From contig NZ_JAHYSS010000010.1 of NCBI RefSeq assembly GCF_019802255.1, forward strand, positions 1 through 64,000: a DNA stretch of 64,000 nt, given 5' to 3'. The position numbers were made by a program, and so were the translations under genes. Source of the stretch: Pedobacter polysacchareus. GTDB taxonomy: Bacteria > Bacteroidota > Bacteroidia > Sphingobacteriales > Sphingobacteriaceae. Shown here piece by piece: positions 1 to 8,212 of the stretch. A model generated the notes under the pieces. The model was not told the origin of the DNA, ran no database searches, and was given only the letters and a program-made list of their open reading frames with translations. Within the stretch, counting starts at the first letter, position 1, and the number at the start of each line of letters is the position of its first letter.

Positions 1-2
1 TC

Positions 3-170
3 GGACTAAGTATCTGTTGTAAAGAACATATAGTAGTAACAGATCCCAACTGTAAAGACTTTTTAGGACAAGACATAATCAACAAAACGCTGAGCTACTT
101 TGCTGTTTATCCAGCTTATTACTTATGCGCTAGGCGGCATAACTCTAGATTGACACTGGATATATTATAA
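3..170 (+). CDS. possible C-terminal tail of an unrecognised protein, truncated by the window edge
   Basis: One forward frame stays open from the left edge for 55 codons and stops with TAA at 168-170, six bases into the end of the convergent XRE gene. The peptide has three cysteines and the ending LTLDIL. I recognise no family. An open stretch this long can occur by chance in AT-rich DNA, so the call rests only on length and the tidy convergent overlap. Confidence 0.22.
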   Translation, partial: GLSICCKEHIVVTDPNCKDFLGQDIINKTLSYFAVYPAYYLCARRHNSRLTLDIL

Positions 171-410
171 ACTAACGTCGTTAGGTAGAAAGTCTTTTGG
201 AGAAAGCCCAAAATGATCAGCCAGTTTTGCGATATGCACAAGGTTATACTTAGCGCGGTTTTTTGCGCTTTCTACGTTGGTCACAAATGTGCGCTTCACA
301 TTTAGAATTGTCGCAATATCTTCCTGTTTAAGCTGCTTTTCTTTCCTTAGCTTGATTACATAATCAATCACATATTGTTCTATTGGGGATATGTTTATCG
401 GCTCATTCAT
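165..410 (-). CDS. XRE-family helix-turn-helix transcriptional regulator
   Basis: This is an 81-residue DNA-binding protein. Residues ~20-78 form a classical HTH_3 (Cro/C1-type) domain: LRKEKQLKQEDIATIL, then the recognition helix around VKRTFVTNVES, then a third and fourth helix ending GLSPKDFLP. The frame extends further upstream, but that extension is hydrophobic and does not fit the family. I therefore chose the ATG at 408-410, which gives MNEPINISPIEQ directly before the domain. Such stand-alone regulators are typical of accessory islands and mobile elements. Its target is unknown. Confidence in the domain is high, in the exact start moderate. Confidence 0.8.
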   Translation of the reverse strand: MNEPINISPIEQYVIDYVIKLRKEKQLKQEDIATILNVKRTFVTNVESAKNRAKYNLVHIAKLADHFGLSPKDFLPNDVSL

Positions 411-527
411 CGTATTGTAAAGGGATAGAAAAATAATAAAAGAAAAGACACACATGTATGACATTTTTATTCTATATTTACTATACAATCAATTTATCAA
501 AATATGAGATAAACTACAATAGTTCAA

Positions 528-668
528 TCATTTAACCCAACGAGCCTCGCGACCGAAAAACTGGTAATTTATCGTGCGAGTGTAAGTATGGCGCCAAATC
601 CCTACATTCGTAGTCCTGTGCCGCTTAGGTGGGGCTGGCGCTTGCTTATATTTTTGTACGATAACCAT
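528..668 (-). CDS. small basic protein of 46 residues, function unknown
   Basis: The reverse strand holds an ATG-started 46-codon frame (ATG at 666-668, stop at 528-530) that coincides with a GC-richer patch inside AT-rich sequence. The product is very basic and proline-rich near the N-terminus (QAPAPPKRHR), then rich in Arg, Thr and aromatics (TNVGIWRHTYTRT, INYQFFGREARWVK). Balanced amino-acid use and lack of low complexity suggest a real gene rather than chance. I know no function; the charge is compatible with nucleic-acid binding, which is inference. It lies between the XRE regulator (same strand, downstream) and the divergent gene at 814. Confidence 0.48.
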   Translation of the reverse strand: MVIVQKYKQAPAPPKRHRTTNVGIWRHTYTRTINYQFFGREARWVK

Positions 669-813
669 TTTGAAAGAAATGGTAAAGCTGATGTTTCAAT
701 TTATTTTGAAGTTAAGGCGGGCTTACCAGTGCCTCGGTTGCAAATGTAGAATGCAGGTGTCCAGCCCCCTCTAGGGGGATATAGCTTCTACAAGGCTCAT
801 TAATTTCAAAATT

Positions 814-1416
814 ATGAGTAATAGAAACAAACTCCGGTACAATCAGCTTACAGATAAGCAGATCCTAAACCCACACGTATTCATTTCAGATTTTTGCAGA
901 TATGAAATAGACATTGAAGCCTTTCGCGCTGAAATTCTACTACTGATCAAATCAGCATGTACCAACAAACAGTATGGAAAAAGTGAAGAATACTTCTACA
1001 ATTACAGGTGCTTACTGAAATTACTGGAAGCGGGGCACATCTTCTTTTGCAGAGACGCGAAGTTCTCTTTGCATTGTGATCCATGCACCCTCACACCTTG
1101 CGAAATAGACCTTAACAGGTATTACAGCACGCTTATTACCACCCACTTTAAAACCCTTTCGGATAAGGAAATCAAAAACACCCAGTGCTTTTTTAAGGAC
1201 TTTTTCAGCTTCATGAGCTTAAATGAATGGCGGTTGATATTTAGCCGGATTGTGGAATATGCTTACAGGCAGCCCACTATTGATGAGGTTTTAGAAGATG
1301 GAAGTGCAATGGTGGTTGTCAAGGAGTACATAGAAAAACTAATTGAAGTAATCTATCTGATTGACAGTAGCCAGACTGTTTTCTGCATCAATAATACCAC
1401 CACAACTGTAAACTAA
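814..1416 (+). CDS. hypothetical protein, 200 residues
   Basis: I do not recognise this protein. It starts MSNRNKLRYNQL at an ATG, has no signal peptide or membrane segment, and looks like an all-helical cytosolic protein. A cysteine cluster in the middle (FFCRDAKF, then HCDPCTLTPC) could bind metal or be structural. The C-terminus ends in an Asn/Thr-rich tail (NNTTTT). It is followed after 36 bases by another unrecognised gene on the same strand, so the two probably form a small operon. Position next to an XRE regulator and upstream of a modification system suggests accessory-island origin. Confidence 0.7.
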   Translation: MSNRNKLRYNQLTDKQILNPHVFISDFCRYEIDIEAFRAEILLLIKSACTNKQYGKSEEYFYNYRCLLKLLEAGHIFFCRDAKFSLHCDPCTLTPCEIDLNRYYSTLITTHFKTLSDKEIKNTQCFFKDFFSFMSLNEWRLIFSRIVEYAYRQPTIDEVLEDGSAMVVVKEYIEKLIEVIYLIDSSQTVFCINNTTTTVN

Positions 1417-1452
1417 ATCAAAAAATGATAACTGCACTTAACACATGACATC

Positions 1453-1725
1453 ATGGAAAAGCAAATTAGAAAATACAAGATCGATGAGTATTTATTCAAC
1501 CTCAATGTATGGCAATATCGTAAAGCGATGCAGATTCTGCCAGACCTGTTAAGCATTTCACTAAATACCTTCCATAATTATAGGCGGATACCCATCGAAA
1601 GCTCACAGGATATTCCTTACGAAAAAGTCATCCTGATGGAAAAGCTATTTGACTTTCAGCAGGGCACACTAGCAAACGAACATCCGGAAATGGAAAGTTT
1701 AAAAAGTATGCTGATCGATGATTGA
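1453..1725 (+). CDS. hypothetical protein, 90 residues, possibly HTH-like
   Basis: This small soluble protein starts MEKQIRKYKIDEYL at an ATG 36 bases after the preceding gene. The centre (QILPDLLSISLNTFHNYRRIP) reads like two helices separated by a turn with a Tyr-Arg-Arg end, resembling a DNA-binding helix-turn-helix. It is followed by an acidic helical segment. The resemblance is by eye only, and no family name can be given. Likely co-transcribed with the 200-residue protein upstream. A large stem-loop follows 73 bases after its stop. Confidence 0.6.
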   Translation: MEKQIRKYKIDEYLFNLNVWQYRKAMQILPDLLSISLNTFHNYRRIPIESSQDIPYEKVILMEKLFDFQQGTLANEHPEMESLKSMLIDD

Positions 1726-1797
1726 ACAATTGCCATTTATTGAAAACTATAGCCTTTTCCGTAAATAACCCCAAAAAACTGGGCGGTGGCCATGGTT

Positions 1798-1852
1798 AAG
1801 GTGTTTTTGCAAGCCGCGAATGCGGTGGGATACTCTTCTGCAAAAACACCTT
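1798..1852. other. long stem-loop with nested inner hairpin
   Basis: Perfect 14-bp inverted arms (AAGGTGTTTTTGCA at 1798-1811 and its complement at 1839-1852) enclose 27 bases. Inside the loop CCGC-GAAT-GCGG (1814-1825) makes a second small hairpin. A weakly U-rich stretch (TTTATATATT) follows. It could end transcription of the two upstream genes, but the large structured loop is unusual for a simple terminator, so a structured RNA or recombination site is an alternative. Confidence 0.6.
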
Positions 1853-2270
1853 TATATATTCCTGTTCTAAAAAAACATACCCACTCATAAGACAGGTCGG
1901 AACCCTATCCATTTTCGATGGTCTTCTATAGATCAAAAAGAGGGATTCTTATAGTGAATTTGCAGCATATATCCGGCTAGAATAGGAATACTCCCAAAAT
2001 CCTATTTGCCACAGCAACCCATGTTATAAATTTCCTAATCTACAGTTACATAAGGAGTATAAACTAGATGAGTATAAGAGCAAAAAACCATAATCTTCAT
2101 ATACAAGCTATTTTCCAACGTCCCTCTCTCATAAGCATTAAGCATTTCAAGTACGTATTTTTAATAAAAAAAACAGAAAATAAGACAAATTTTATAAAAC
2201 AAAAACATCTCAAAATGTGATATACTTTAGCAAAAAAAACTACCTTTAGCCATATAATTCTATTCATGAA
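1853..2270. other. 418-bp AT-rich non-coding region upstream of the modification operon
   Basis: No convincing gene is seen on either strand. The last 80 bases must contain the promoter of the operon starting at 2271. TATACTTTAG at 2221-2230 is one base off the Bacteroidota TAnnTTTG -7 box. CTTTAGC occurs twice, at 2225-2231 and 2244-2250, 19 bases apart, and could be binding half-sites for the small XRE protein encoded next. That is speculation. Confidence 0.4.
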
Positions 2271-2471
2271 ATGAACCGTATCAAAGAGGTGCTAGAACAA
2301 AAAGGTATTAAGCAAATTTGGTTATCTGGAAAACTTTCTAAAAGTTATAATATGGTGAACTCATACGTTCAAAACCGAAGGCAGCCAAGCCTTGAATTGC
2401 TAAACGATATCGCTAACATACTGAATGTTGACATAAAAGATTTAATTGTATCCAATAAGAAAAATAAGTAA
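2271..2471 (+). CDS. small XRE helix-turn-helix protein heading the modification operon (controller-like)
   Basis: A 66-residue protein that is little more than an HTH_3 domain: VLEQKGIKQIWLSGKLSK, YNMVNSYVQNRRQP as recognition helix, LELLNDIANILNVDIKDLI as closing helices, then a Lys/Asn-rich tail. Its stop is three bases before the hsdM start, so it is the first gene of a five-gene operon. Size and position match controller (C) proteins of restriction-modification systems, which time expression so that methylation precedes cleavage. That this one acts so is inference. The ATG at 2271 is used; an overlapping ATG five bases upstream reads only two codons. Confidence 0.85.
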   Translation: MNRIKEVLEQKGIKQIWLSGKLSKSYNMVNSYVQNRRQPSLELLNDIANILNVDIKDLIVSNKKNK

Positions 2472-2474
2472 CAC

Positions 2475-4010
2475 ATGTTAACCAATGAAATAAAAAGTAA
2501 AGTTCAAAGTCTTTGGGACAGATTATGGGCAGGCGGTTTATCCAATCCTATAACGGCAATTGAGCAAATTTCATATCTGCTTTTTATGAACCGACTAGAG
2601 AATTTTCATCCAAATACACCTAAAAATTTTAAATGGAGTAACTATCATGAATTTAAGGGCGAAAAATTAGTGTCGCACATAAAGGAAAATGTATTTGAAT
2701 ATATTAAAAATGATTTATCAAGAAAAGGCGAACCATTTGCAGATTCGATGGAAGATGCATCCTTCAGGATAAATAGCCCATCACTGTTAGAGAATGCCAT
2801 TGAAATCATTGATAGTATATATTTAGATATACAAAAACAAGAAAAAGAGGATAATCAATATTTCCAAGATATTCAAGGTGATGTTTACGAACACCTTTTG
2901 AAACAAACTAGTGAGGCTGGAAAAAATGGCCAATTTAGAACACCAAGACATATCATTCAAATGATGACAGAATTGCTTGATCCTAACATTGATGGGAAAA
3001 TATGCGATTTAGCTTGTGGTTCAGGCGGCTTCTTAGTAGGTGCTTACCAGCATATTATAACCAAATATTCTCAAAAAACAATCATTGATGACAATGGATT
3101 GTCTAAGGGAATAGATGGTAATAATCTAACTCCATCCCAAAAGGAGCTAATAAAAGAAAGTATCTTCTATGGCTTTGATATAGATCAAACTATGGTTCGT
3201 ATTGGTATCATGAATTTAATGATGCATGGCATTACAAAGCCTAAAATAACACATTTAGATACTTTATCTTCAGATTATGAAAGTTATGAAGGCAAGCAAT
3301 CCTCACAGAAATATAAATACATTTTAGCAAATCCGCCTTTTACTGGAAAAATCAATAGCGTTACTGTAAGTGAAAACTTGGATAGAGTCTATCCGCCTAA
3401 AAAAGATAAAGAAGGAAATAGAGAAGAACAAACTGTTCAATCTGAGTTATTATTTTTAGAGCGTATAATCTATATGCTTGAAGTAAATGGTAAGGCGGCA
3501 GTGATTATTCCTGAAGGAGTGTTATTTGGCAGCTCCAATGCTCAAAAACAAACAAGAGAAATTTTATTAAAAGATAATCGATTAGAAGCTGTTATTTCTT
3601 TACCTAGCGGAGTTTTCAAACCTTATACCGGTGTTAAAACAGCTATCTTATTTTTTACGAAAATAAAAGAAAAAAGTAAAACTTGGCATACTGAAAAGGT
3701 TTGGTTTTATGAATTGAAGAGTGATGGTTATTCCTTGGACGACAACCGCAGACGATTAAAAGATTTCCCACTACAGGAGCTTAAAGATTTATTCATTAAG
3801 AAAAACATAATTAAAGACCGTAAAACACATTTCTTCGTTCCGATTGCAGAAATACAAGAAAATGATTTGGACTTAAGCTATAATCGTTACAAAGAATATG
3901 AATATGTGGAACAAACTTACGATCCACCAAAACAGCTTTTAGCTAAGCTTATGAAATTAGAGCAAGAAATTTTAAAAGATATGGAAGAGCTAAATAGTTT
4001 GATCGGATGA
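2475..4010 (+). CDS. hsdM: Type I restriction-modification DNA methyltransferase subunit (HsdM)
   Basis: This 511-residue protein should methylate adenine N6 at the site chosen by HsdS, using S-adenosylmethionine. The N-terminal ~140 residues match the helical HsdM_N domain (LWAGGLSNPITAIEQISYLLF). The catalytic N6_Mtase domain follows, with motif I DLACGSGGF at 178-186 (SAM binding) and motif IV NPPF at 286-289 (catalysis). FRTPRHIIQMM before motif I is also typical. Length is normal for the family. Both key motifs are intact, so activity is expected. Its stop overlaps the hsdS start by four bases (ATGA), implying translational coupling. The gene is AT-rich compared with the chromosomal genes further right. 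Confidence 0.95.
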   Translation: MLTNEIKSKVQSLWDRLWAGGLSNPITAIEQISYLLFMNRLENFHPNTPKNFKWSNYHEFKGEKLVSHIKENVFEYIKNDLSRKGEPFADSMEDASFRINSPSLLENAIEIIDSIYLDIQKQEKEDNQYFQDIQGDVYEHLLKQTSEAGKNGQFRTPRHIIQMMTELLDPNIDGKICDLACGSGGFLVGAYQHIITKYSQKTIIDDNGLSKGIDGNNLTPSQKELIKESIFYGFDIDQTMVRIGIMNLMMHGITKPKITHLDTLSSDYESYEGKQSSQKYKYILANPPFTGKINSVTVSENLDRVYPPKKDKEGNREEQTVQSELLFLERIIYMLEVNGKAAVIIPEGVLFGSSNAQKQTREILLKDNRLEAVISLPSGVFKPYTGVKTAILFFTKIKEKSKTWHTEKVWFYELKSDGYSLDDNRRRLKDFPLQELKDLFIKKNIIKDRKTHFFVPIAEIQENDLDLSYNRYKEYEYVEQTYDPPKQLLAKLMKLEQEILKDMEELNSLIG

Positions 4011-5380
4011 GGACTGAAAAATTTAAATCATTATTCTATTTTGCGCCAAATTCAAAAATAAAGGCAGGTGATGGCTTGGATAATGGTAATTATCCATTGT
4101 ACACCTCCAGTTTTGTCTTAAAAAAACGTTTTGATAGAGCACAGTATTATGATGATGCTTTAATATTTGGTACAGGAGGTAGTGCAAGCATTCATTTTAC
4201 GAATGAACCATTTTCGACGTCAACGGATTGTCTTGTAGCCATAGCAAAACAAAAAGAACTGAATACAAAATTTGTATATTATTATTTATTTGGAAATTTG
4301 CATTTTCTTGAAAGAGGCTTTAAAGGTGCTGGATTAAAGCATATTTCTAAAAAATATATCGAAAATTTAGATATACCTATTTTATCAATAGAAATGCAAA
4401 ACAAAATCGTTGCTGTCTTAGATAAGGCAGGTGTTTTGGTAATTAAGCGGAAAGAAATAGCACAATTAATGAATGATTTCTTGAGAGCTACTTTCTTAGA
4501 TATGTTTGGTGATCCAGTATTAAATCCTAATAAATGGCCCACCGATTCATTAGATAAAATAGGAGAATTCAGAAGTGGAGGAACCCCAAGCAAGGAAAAT
4601 TTCAATTACTGGATTGGAAAATTTCCCTGGATAAGTCCTAAAGACATGAAAAATAATTACATAACTGACTCAATTGATCAAATATCAGAACTTGTCTTCA
4701 AAGAAACATCGTTAAAGAAAATAGAACCTCGGAATATCTTGATAGTTGTAAGAGGGATGATTTTAGCTCATAGTTTTCCTGTTGCAATGAATACTATACC
4801 GGTGGCAATCAATCAAGATATGAAAGCTATCAAATTATATAACAAATATGAACCAGAATATGTATTACACTGCTTATTAATACTTAAAAATTGGATACTT
4901 CAGTATGTTTCAAGTGCTGCACATGGAACTAAAAAACTGACTACAGATAGTTTTCAAAAGATTATTATACCTTGCCCCCCTTTAAACATTCAGCAAAGAT
5001 TTGTCGAAATATCCAATAAAATAGATAAAATAAAAAATGATATCTCAAATGAATCAGCGAACGAGATTGTGCTGTTCAAATCAATTTTACAAAAAGCATT
5101 TAACGGACAATTAAACTTCAACATAGATATTGAGCTGGATGCTCTAGTTAGAGAAATAGATTTGCAAAAAAAAGAGAATGACATTTCAAAGATTAGTGGC
5201 GACATTGCGTATCTCCAAAAATTGATTGATAAACTGAATACTCAAGAGTTTAAAGAAAAAGATTTATACGACAAGGCTAAACACGTTGCTTTTCAATTGA
5301 TGGCAGTTAAAGAAGAGAAGAGAAAGGTGACACAAGAATATAATGATAGAACCCAAAGCTTAGAACTGGTTTTAAAATGA
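4007..5380 (+). CDS. hsdS: Type I restriction-modification specificity subunit (HsdS) with C-terminal extension
   Basis: HsdS reads the target DNA sequence for the complex. The 457-residue protein has two target-recognition domains separated by conserved helices. The first runs to about residue 125 (YPLYTSSFVLKK, GTGGSASI). It is followed by a helix ending FLDMFGDP, a hallmark of this family. The second starts near residue 185 (FRSGGTPSK) and ends with PPLNIQQRF and a second helix. From about residue 372 there is an extra ~85-residue Lys/Glu-rich, coiled-coil-like tail (YLQKLIDKLN, AVKEEKRKV) beyond the usual repeat. It may contact the ATPase encoded next; that is inference. The stop overlaps the next start by four bases. 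Confidence 0.92.
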   Translation: MRTEKFKSLFYFAPNSKIKAGDGLDNGNYPLYTSSFVLKKRFDRAQYYDDALIFGTGGSASIHFTNEPFSTSTDCLVAIAKQKELNTKFVYYYLFGNLHFLERGFKGAGLKHISKKYIENLDIPILSIEMQNKIVAVLDKAGVLVIKRKEIAQLMNDFLRATFLDMFGDPVLNPNKWPTDSLDKIGEFRSGGTPSKENFNYWIGKFPWISPKDMKNNYITDSIDQISELVFKETSLKKIEPRNILIVVRGMILAHSFPVAMNTIPVAINQDMKAIKLYNKYEPEYVLHCLLILKNWILQYVSSAAHGTKKLTTDSFQKIIIPCPPLNIQQRFVEISNKIDKIKNDISNESANEIVLFKSILQKAFNGQLNFNIDIELDALVREIDLQKKENDISKISGDIAYLQKLIDKLNTQEFKEKDLYDKAKHVAFQLMAVKEEKRKVTQEYNDRTQSLELVLK

Positions 5381-7119
5381 AATTACTTAAATTAGAAATA
5401 GGCGAAATCCCGAAGGAAAAACAATTCCGAAGCCTGCATTCAGGTTTTAAGATTGAGTTTCACACCTTAGATAATAGAGGCATGAAGGCTTTAGAAGTAT
5501 TTAGTCCTTTTTGTTTTGCCGGCCTAAATGGTAGCGGGAAGTCCAATGTCCTTGAAGCTATATCTTCTATTTTTTTCCATATGGAATGCTGTGTGGCTAA
5601 GTTTAAGCCCAAAACATTCGAAAAACATTTCCGTCCTGATGAATGTAACCCAGATGCTTTCACTTTGGAATATATTATTGGTCAACATAACAATAGACCT
5701 TATTCATTAGCCTATTTCGATAAAGTGATCATCACAAAAAAAGTAGGTGAAGTGCCAATTATGACTAGGCAAGCATTTCCATTTTCGAAAGAAGAACAAA
5801 TACTTCCTGTTTCCTTGGAACCAAGGTTTGACACTGCTTTTCCACAAGCGGCAGAGGGTAAGGATTATCTACCTCAAATTATTATAGGATATTCTTCAGG
5901 TGAAAATGAAATTTTAAGTTTACCATTTCGTAAAAGCAGACTAATCAATTTTGATAAATATCGAGAAGACTATTTGAAAAAATATCGTTTTGAGGAACCT
6001 GAAAATAGCCTAATTTATATAGATAACGAAATGAGTCAGGCGGTGCTATTAGCATGTATGCTTTACGAAGATGAAGAAACGCTTAAGCCATTAAAGAAAG
6101 AACTTGGTATTGTTGGATTAAGGAGTTTTAGGATGAACCTAAATGTTCAAAACTTAAACAATATAGATAACGAGCCATACCCTATACTAGGTCACATTTT
6201 TGAAATTATTGAGCAATTAAAGAAAATTGCTTCTTGTTGGCAAGAGTATAAGCAAGAAGTAAGTACTATTAAACCTGCATTATGGTCCCACATTACATTG
6301 GACTTTTTTGTTGACGATAAAATTAAAGTTGCTTTTAAATCGCTTTTTTCCACTTCTTTCGAGCTGTTTCGATTTTTTCAGGTGCTGTATGAATTAAATG
6401 CAAATATTATTTCAGAATCAGTCAAAGAAGAAGTGTACAAATCCAAAGGTTTTTATACCGATGGCAAATTACCTGAAGGTAGCCCTGAAGAAAATGTGTT
6501 TTTCTTTCTTGACTTTTTAATTCTAAAGGGAATTGAAGGGGAATCGGAACCAAGGGCCCTATTATTAAGAGAATTTTCAGATGGCGAACATCAGTTTTTG
6601 CATACGATGGGCATTTGTCTGATGCTGAAAGATCGTAAAAGCATACTCTTATTAGACGAACCTGAAACCCATTTTAATCCTAGTTGGCGCGCTAAATTTA
6701 TTAAAATATTGGACGACAGTATTTTAGCGGGAAGCAGAGAGAAGTCTGTAAATGGCAATTTTAATGTTCACTATTTAAAAGATATATTGTTGACGTCCCA
6801 TTCACCATTCATTATTTCAGACTGTATGCCTGATAATGTAATTTTCTTTAAAAAAGATGAGAAAACGAAAATATTAGAAACGAAGAAAGCTTCTCAAATG
6901 GATTTAAAAACATACGGATCAAGCGTTGATTATATTCTGAAAAACTTCTTTAAAACTGATTTAATTTCCAACAAATCTTTTGGAGAACTACAAAAAATTA
7001 TTAATCACGGATCTATAGATGAATTGAGAAAAGCTGTTGAAGATTTTGGAGAGTCGAGTGAGAAACAGTTTCTCTTTAAGAAGATCTATGAAAAAATGAA
7101 AAATACCGATGATAATTAA
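5377..7119 (+). CDS. restriction-system-associated AAA ATPase (ABC/SMC/RecF-type)
   Basis: A 580-residue ATPase in the place where hsdR normally lies. Walker A is GLNGSGKS at 49-56. An ABC-type signature (FSDGEHQ) lies near residue 402, Walker B with catalytic acidic residues (LLLDEPETHFNP) near 421-432, and a switch histidine (LLTSHSPFII) near 472. This is the OLD/RecF/SMC-like head arrangement. The middle ~330 residues are helical and could form a short insertion or arm. It has no DEAD-type helicase motifs and no PD-ExK site, so it is not HsdR. A family of restriction-associated AAA ATPases is recalled from annotation names. Coupling to hsdS (4-base overlap) and to the HNH gene (11-base overlap) implies one complex. 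Confidence 0.88.
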   Translation: MKLLKLEIGEIPKEKQFRSLHSGFKIEFHTLDNRGMKALEVFSPFCFAGLNGSGKSNVLEAISSIFFHMECCVAKFKPKTFEKHFRPDECNPDAFTLEYIIGQHNNRPYSLAYFDKVIITKKVGEVPIMTRQAFPFSKEEQILPVSLEPRFDTAFPQAAEGKDYLPQIIIGYSSGENEILSLPFRKSRLINFDKYREDYLKKYRFEEPENSLIYIDNEMSQAVLLACMLYEDEETLKPLKKELGIVGLRSFRMNLNVQNLNNIDNEPYPILGHIFEIIEQLKKIASCWQEYKQEVSTIKPALWSHITLDFFVDDKIKVAFKSLFSTSFELFRFFQVLYELNANIISESVKEEVYKSKGFYTDGKLPEGSPEENVFFFLDFLILKGIEGESEPRALLLREFSDGEHQFLHTMGICLMLKDRKSILLLDEPETHFNPSWRAKFIKILDDSILAGSREKSVNGNFNVHYLKDILLTSHSPFIISDCMPDNVIFFKKDEKTKILETKKASQMDLKTYGSSVDYILKNFFKTDLISNKSFGELQKIINHGSIDELRKAVEDFGESSEKQFLFKKIYEKMKNTDDN

Positions 7120-8212
7120 GCTTCAAAAATTAACAACAGGCATAAGTATTATTCATGAAATCCCTGTAATGTTCTTTAAAGAGATTGAAAATTCTGCCAC
7201 TTTCGGGCATCATCTTTTCCCTGCATGGGTAAATGGGGTTTTTGGTGCAACCTCTCTATTTAATAAATTTGAAGCAGTTTATAATAAATATAAGAGAATC
7301 AAAAAAAAATCTAAAAGGGATCAAATAATTGAAGCATTTAAACATAGTAATCAAATTGAAAACCTCTGCAAAAATCTAGCAGGATCATTAATTATCGAAT
7401 TAAACGATTTGCCATCAAGTGTTAAATTAGAACTTGATGAATTATTCCTTTATTTATATAATTCTGCAATAAATTATCATCAATTTGAATCTCATGTTAA
7501 TGATAATCTTAAAGAATCAATAAATAGATTCATTATAAATAACAACCTTGAAGTCTGTCCTTTTTGCGGCCTTGAAGGCTTTTTAAATATTGAAGGACAA
7601 TCCCGAATAGCTCTTGATCACTGGCTTTGTAAGGATTTGTTTCCCATGGCTGCTGTCAATTTCGATAATTTATTTCCAATTGGCTCTAAATGTAATGAAA
7701 GGCCTGCTAAGGGTTCAAAAAACATATTAATTGATAACCCGGTTACAAAAAATCGCGTCCATGCTTTTTATCCTTATTTGACACATGAAGGAGTCGTTAC
7801 CAAATTTAATTATATAAATGAACCATCTATCTCAGGAATTTTAGATTCTGATTGGAATTTTACAATATATCCGACAAATCCCATCGATAAAGACATATTT
7901 GACAGTTGGAACAACACTTTAAATATTTCAATTCGCTACATAGATTATTTCAGGAAAAATATACTGCCAATGTGGGAAGCAGACTATAAAAGGTTTATTG
8001 AAGAAGACCACGGTGTAGATCATGGGCAAAATATTGATGAATTAAAAGAAAATCTTAAACTTTGGAAAGCATCTTTCCCCATTAAAGGAAGACCCGGTTC
8101 AATTTTATACCGTTGTTTTATTGACTATTTAATAAAACATGCATCTGATGCTTATTTATATGGTCTTTGCGAAAATTTTAAACATAGCCAACGTAATGCA
8201 TTAAGAAATTAA
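7109..8212 (+). CDS. HNH-type nuclease paired with the AAA ATPase
   Basis: A 367-residue soluble protein with a plausible HNH (beta-beta-alpha-metal) centre. CPFC lies near residue 150, IALDHWL near 168-172 (the His general base), NFDNLFP near 185-190, and a second zinc knuckle and lysine (KCNERPAKG) near 194-201. The first ~140 and last ~150 residues are mostly helical and match nothing I recognise. The start overlaps the ATPase gene by 11 bases. HNH proteins paired with ABC-like ATPases act as effectors in Septu (PtuA/PtuB), so this is probably the cleaving subunit of the system. The assignment rests on motif spacing and context, not on overall similarity. Confidence 0.75.
   Translation: MIIKLQKLTTGISIIHEIPVMFFKEIENSATFGHHLFPAWVNGVFGATSLFNKFEAVYNKYKRIKKKSKRDQIIEAFKHSNQIENLCKNLAGSLIIELNDLPSSVKLELDELFLYLYNSAINYHQFESHVNDNLKESINRFIINNNLEVCPFCGLEGFLNIEGQSRIALDHWLCKDLFPMAAVNFDNLFPIGSKCNERPAKGSKNILIDNPVTKNRVHAFYPYLTHEGVVTKFNYINEPSISGILDSDWNFTIYPTNPIDKDIFDSWNNTLNISIRYIDYFRKNILPMWEADYKRFIEEDHGVDHGQNIDELKENLKLWKASFPIKGRPGSILYRCFIDYLIKHASDAYLYGLCENFKHSQRNALRN

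Noticed and set aside
679..774. 31-codon frame with CLGCKC near its end
   Set aside because: Too short and overlaps the GC-rich palindromes; no further support.
1792..1890. 32-codon frame starting MVKVFLQAANAVGY inside the stem-loop
   Set aside because: Its sequence is dictated by the inverted repeat; no independent evidence of translation.
5377..7119. HsdR restriction subunit
   Set aside because: Has ABC-type ATPase motifs and only 580 residues; no DEAD-helicase motifs or PD-ExK nuclease.
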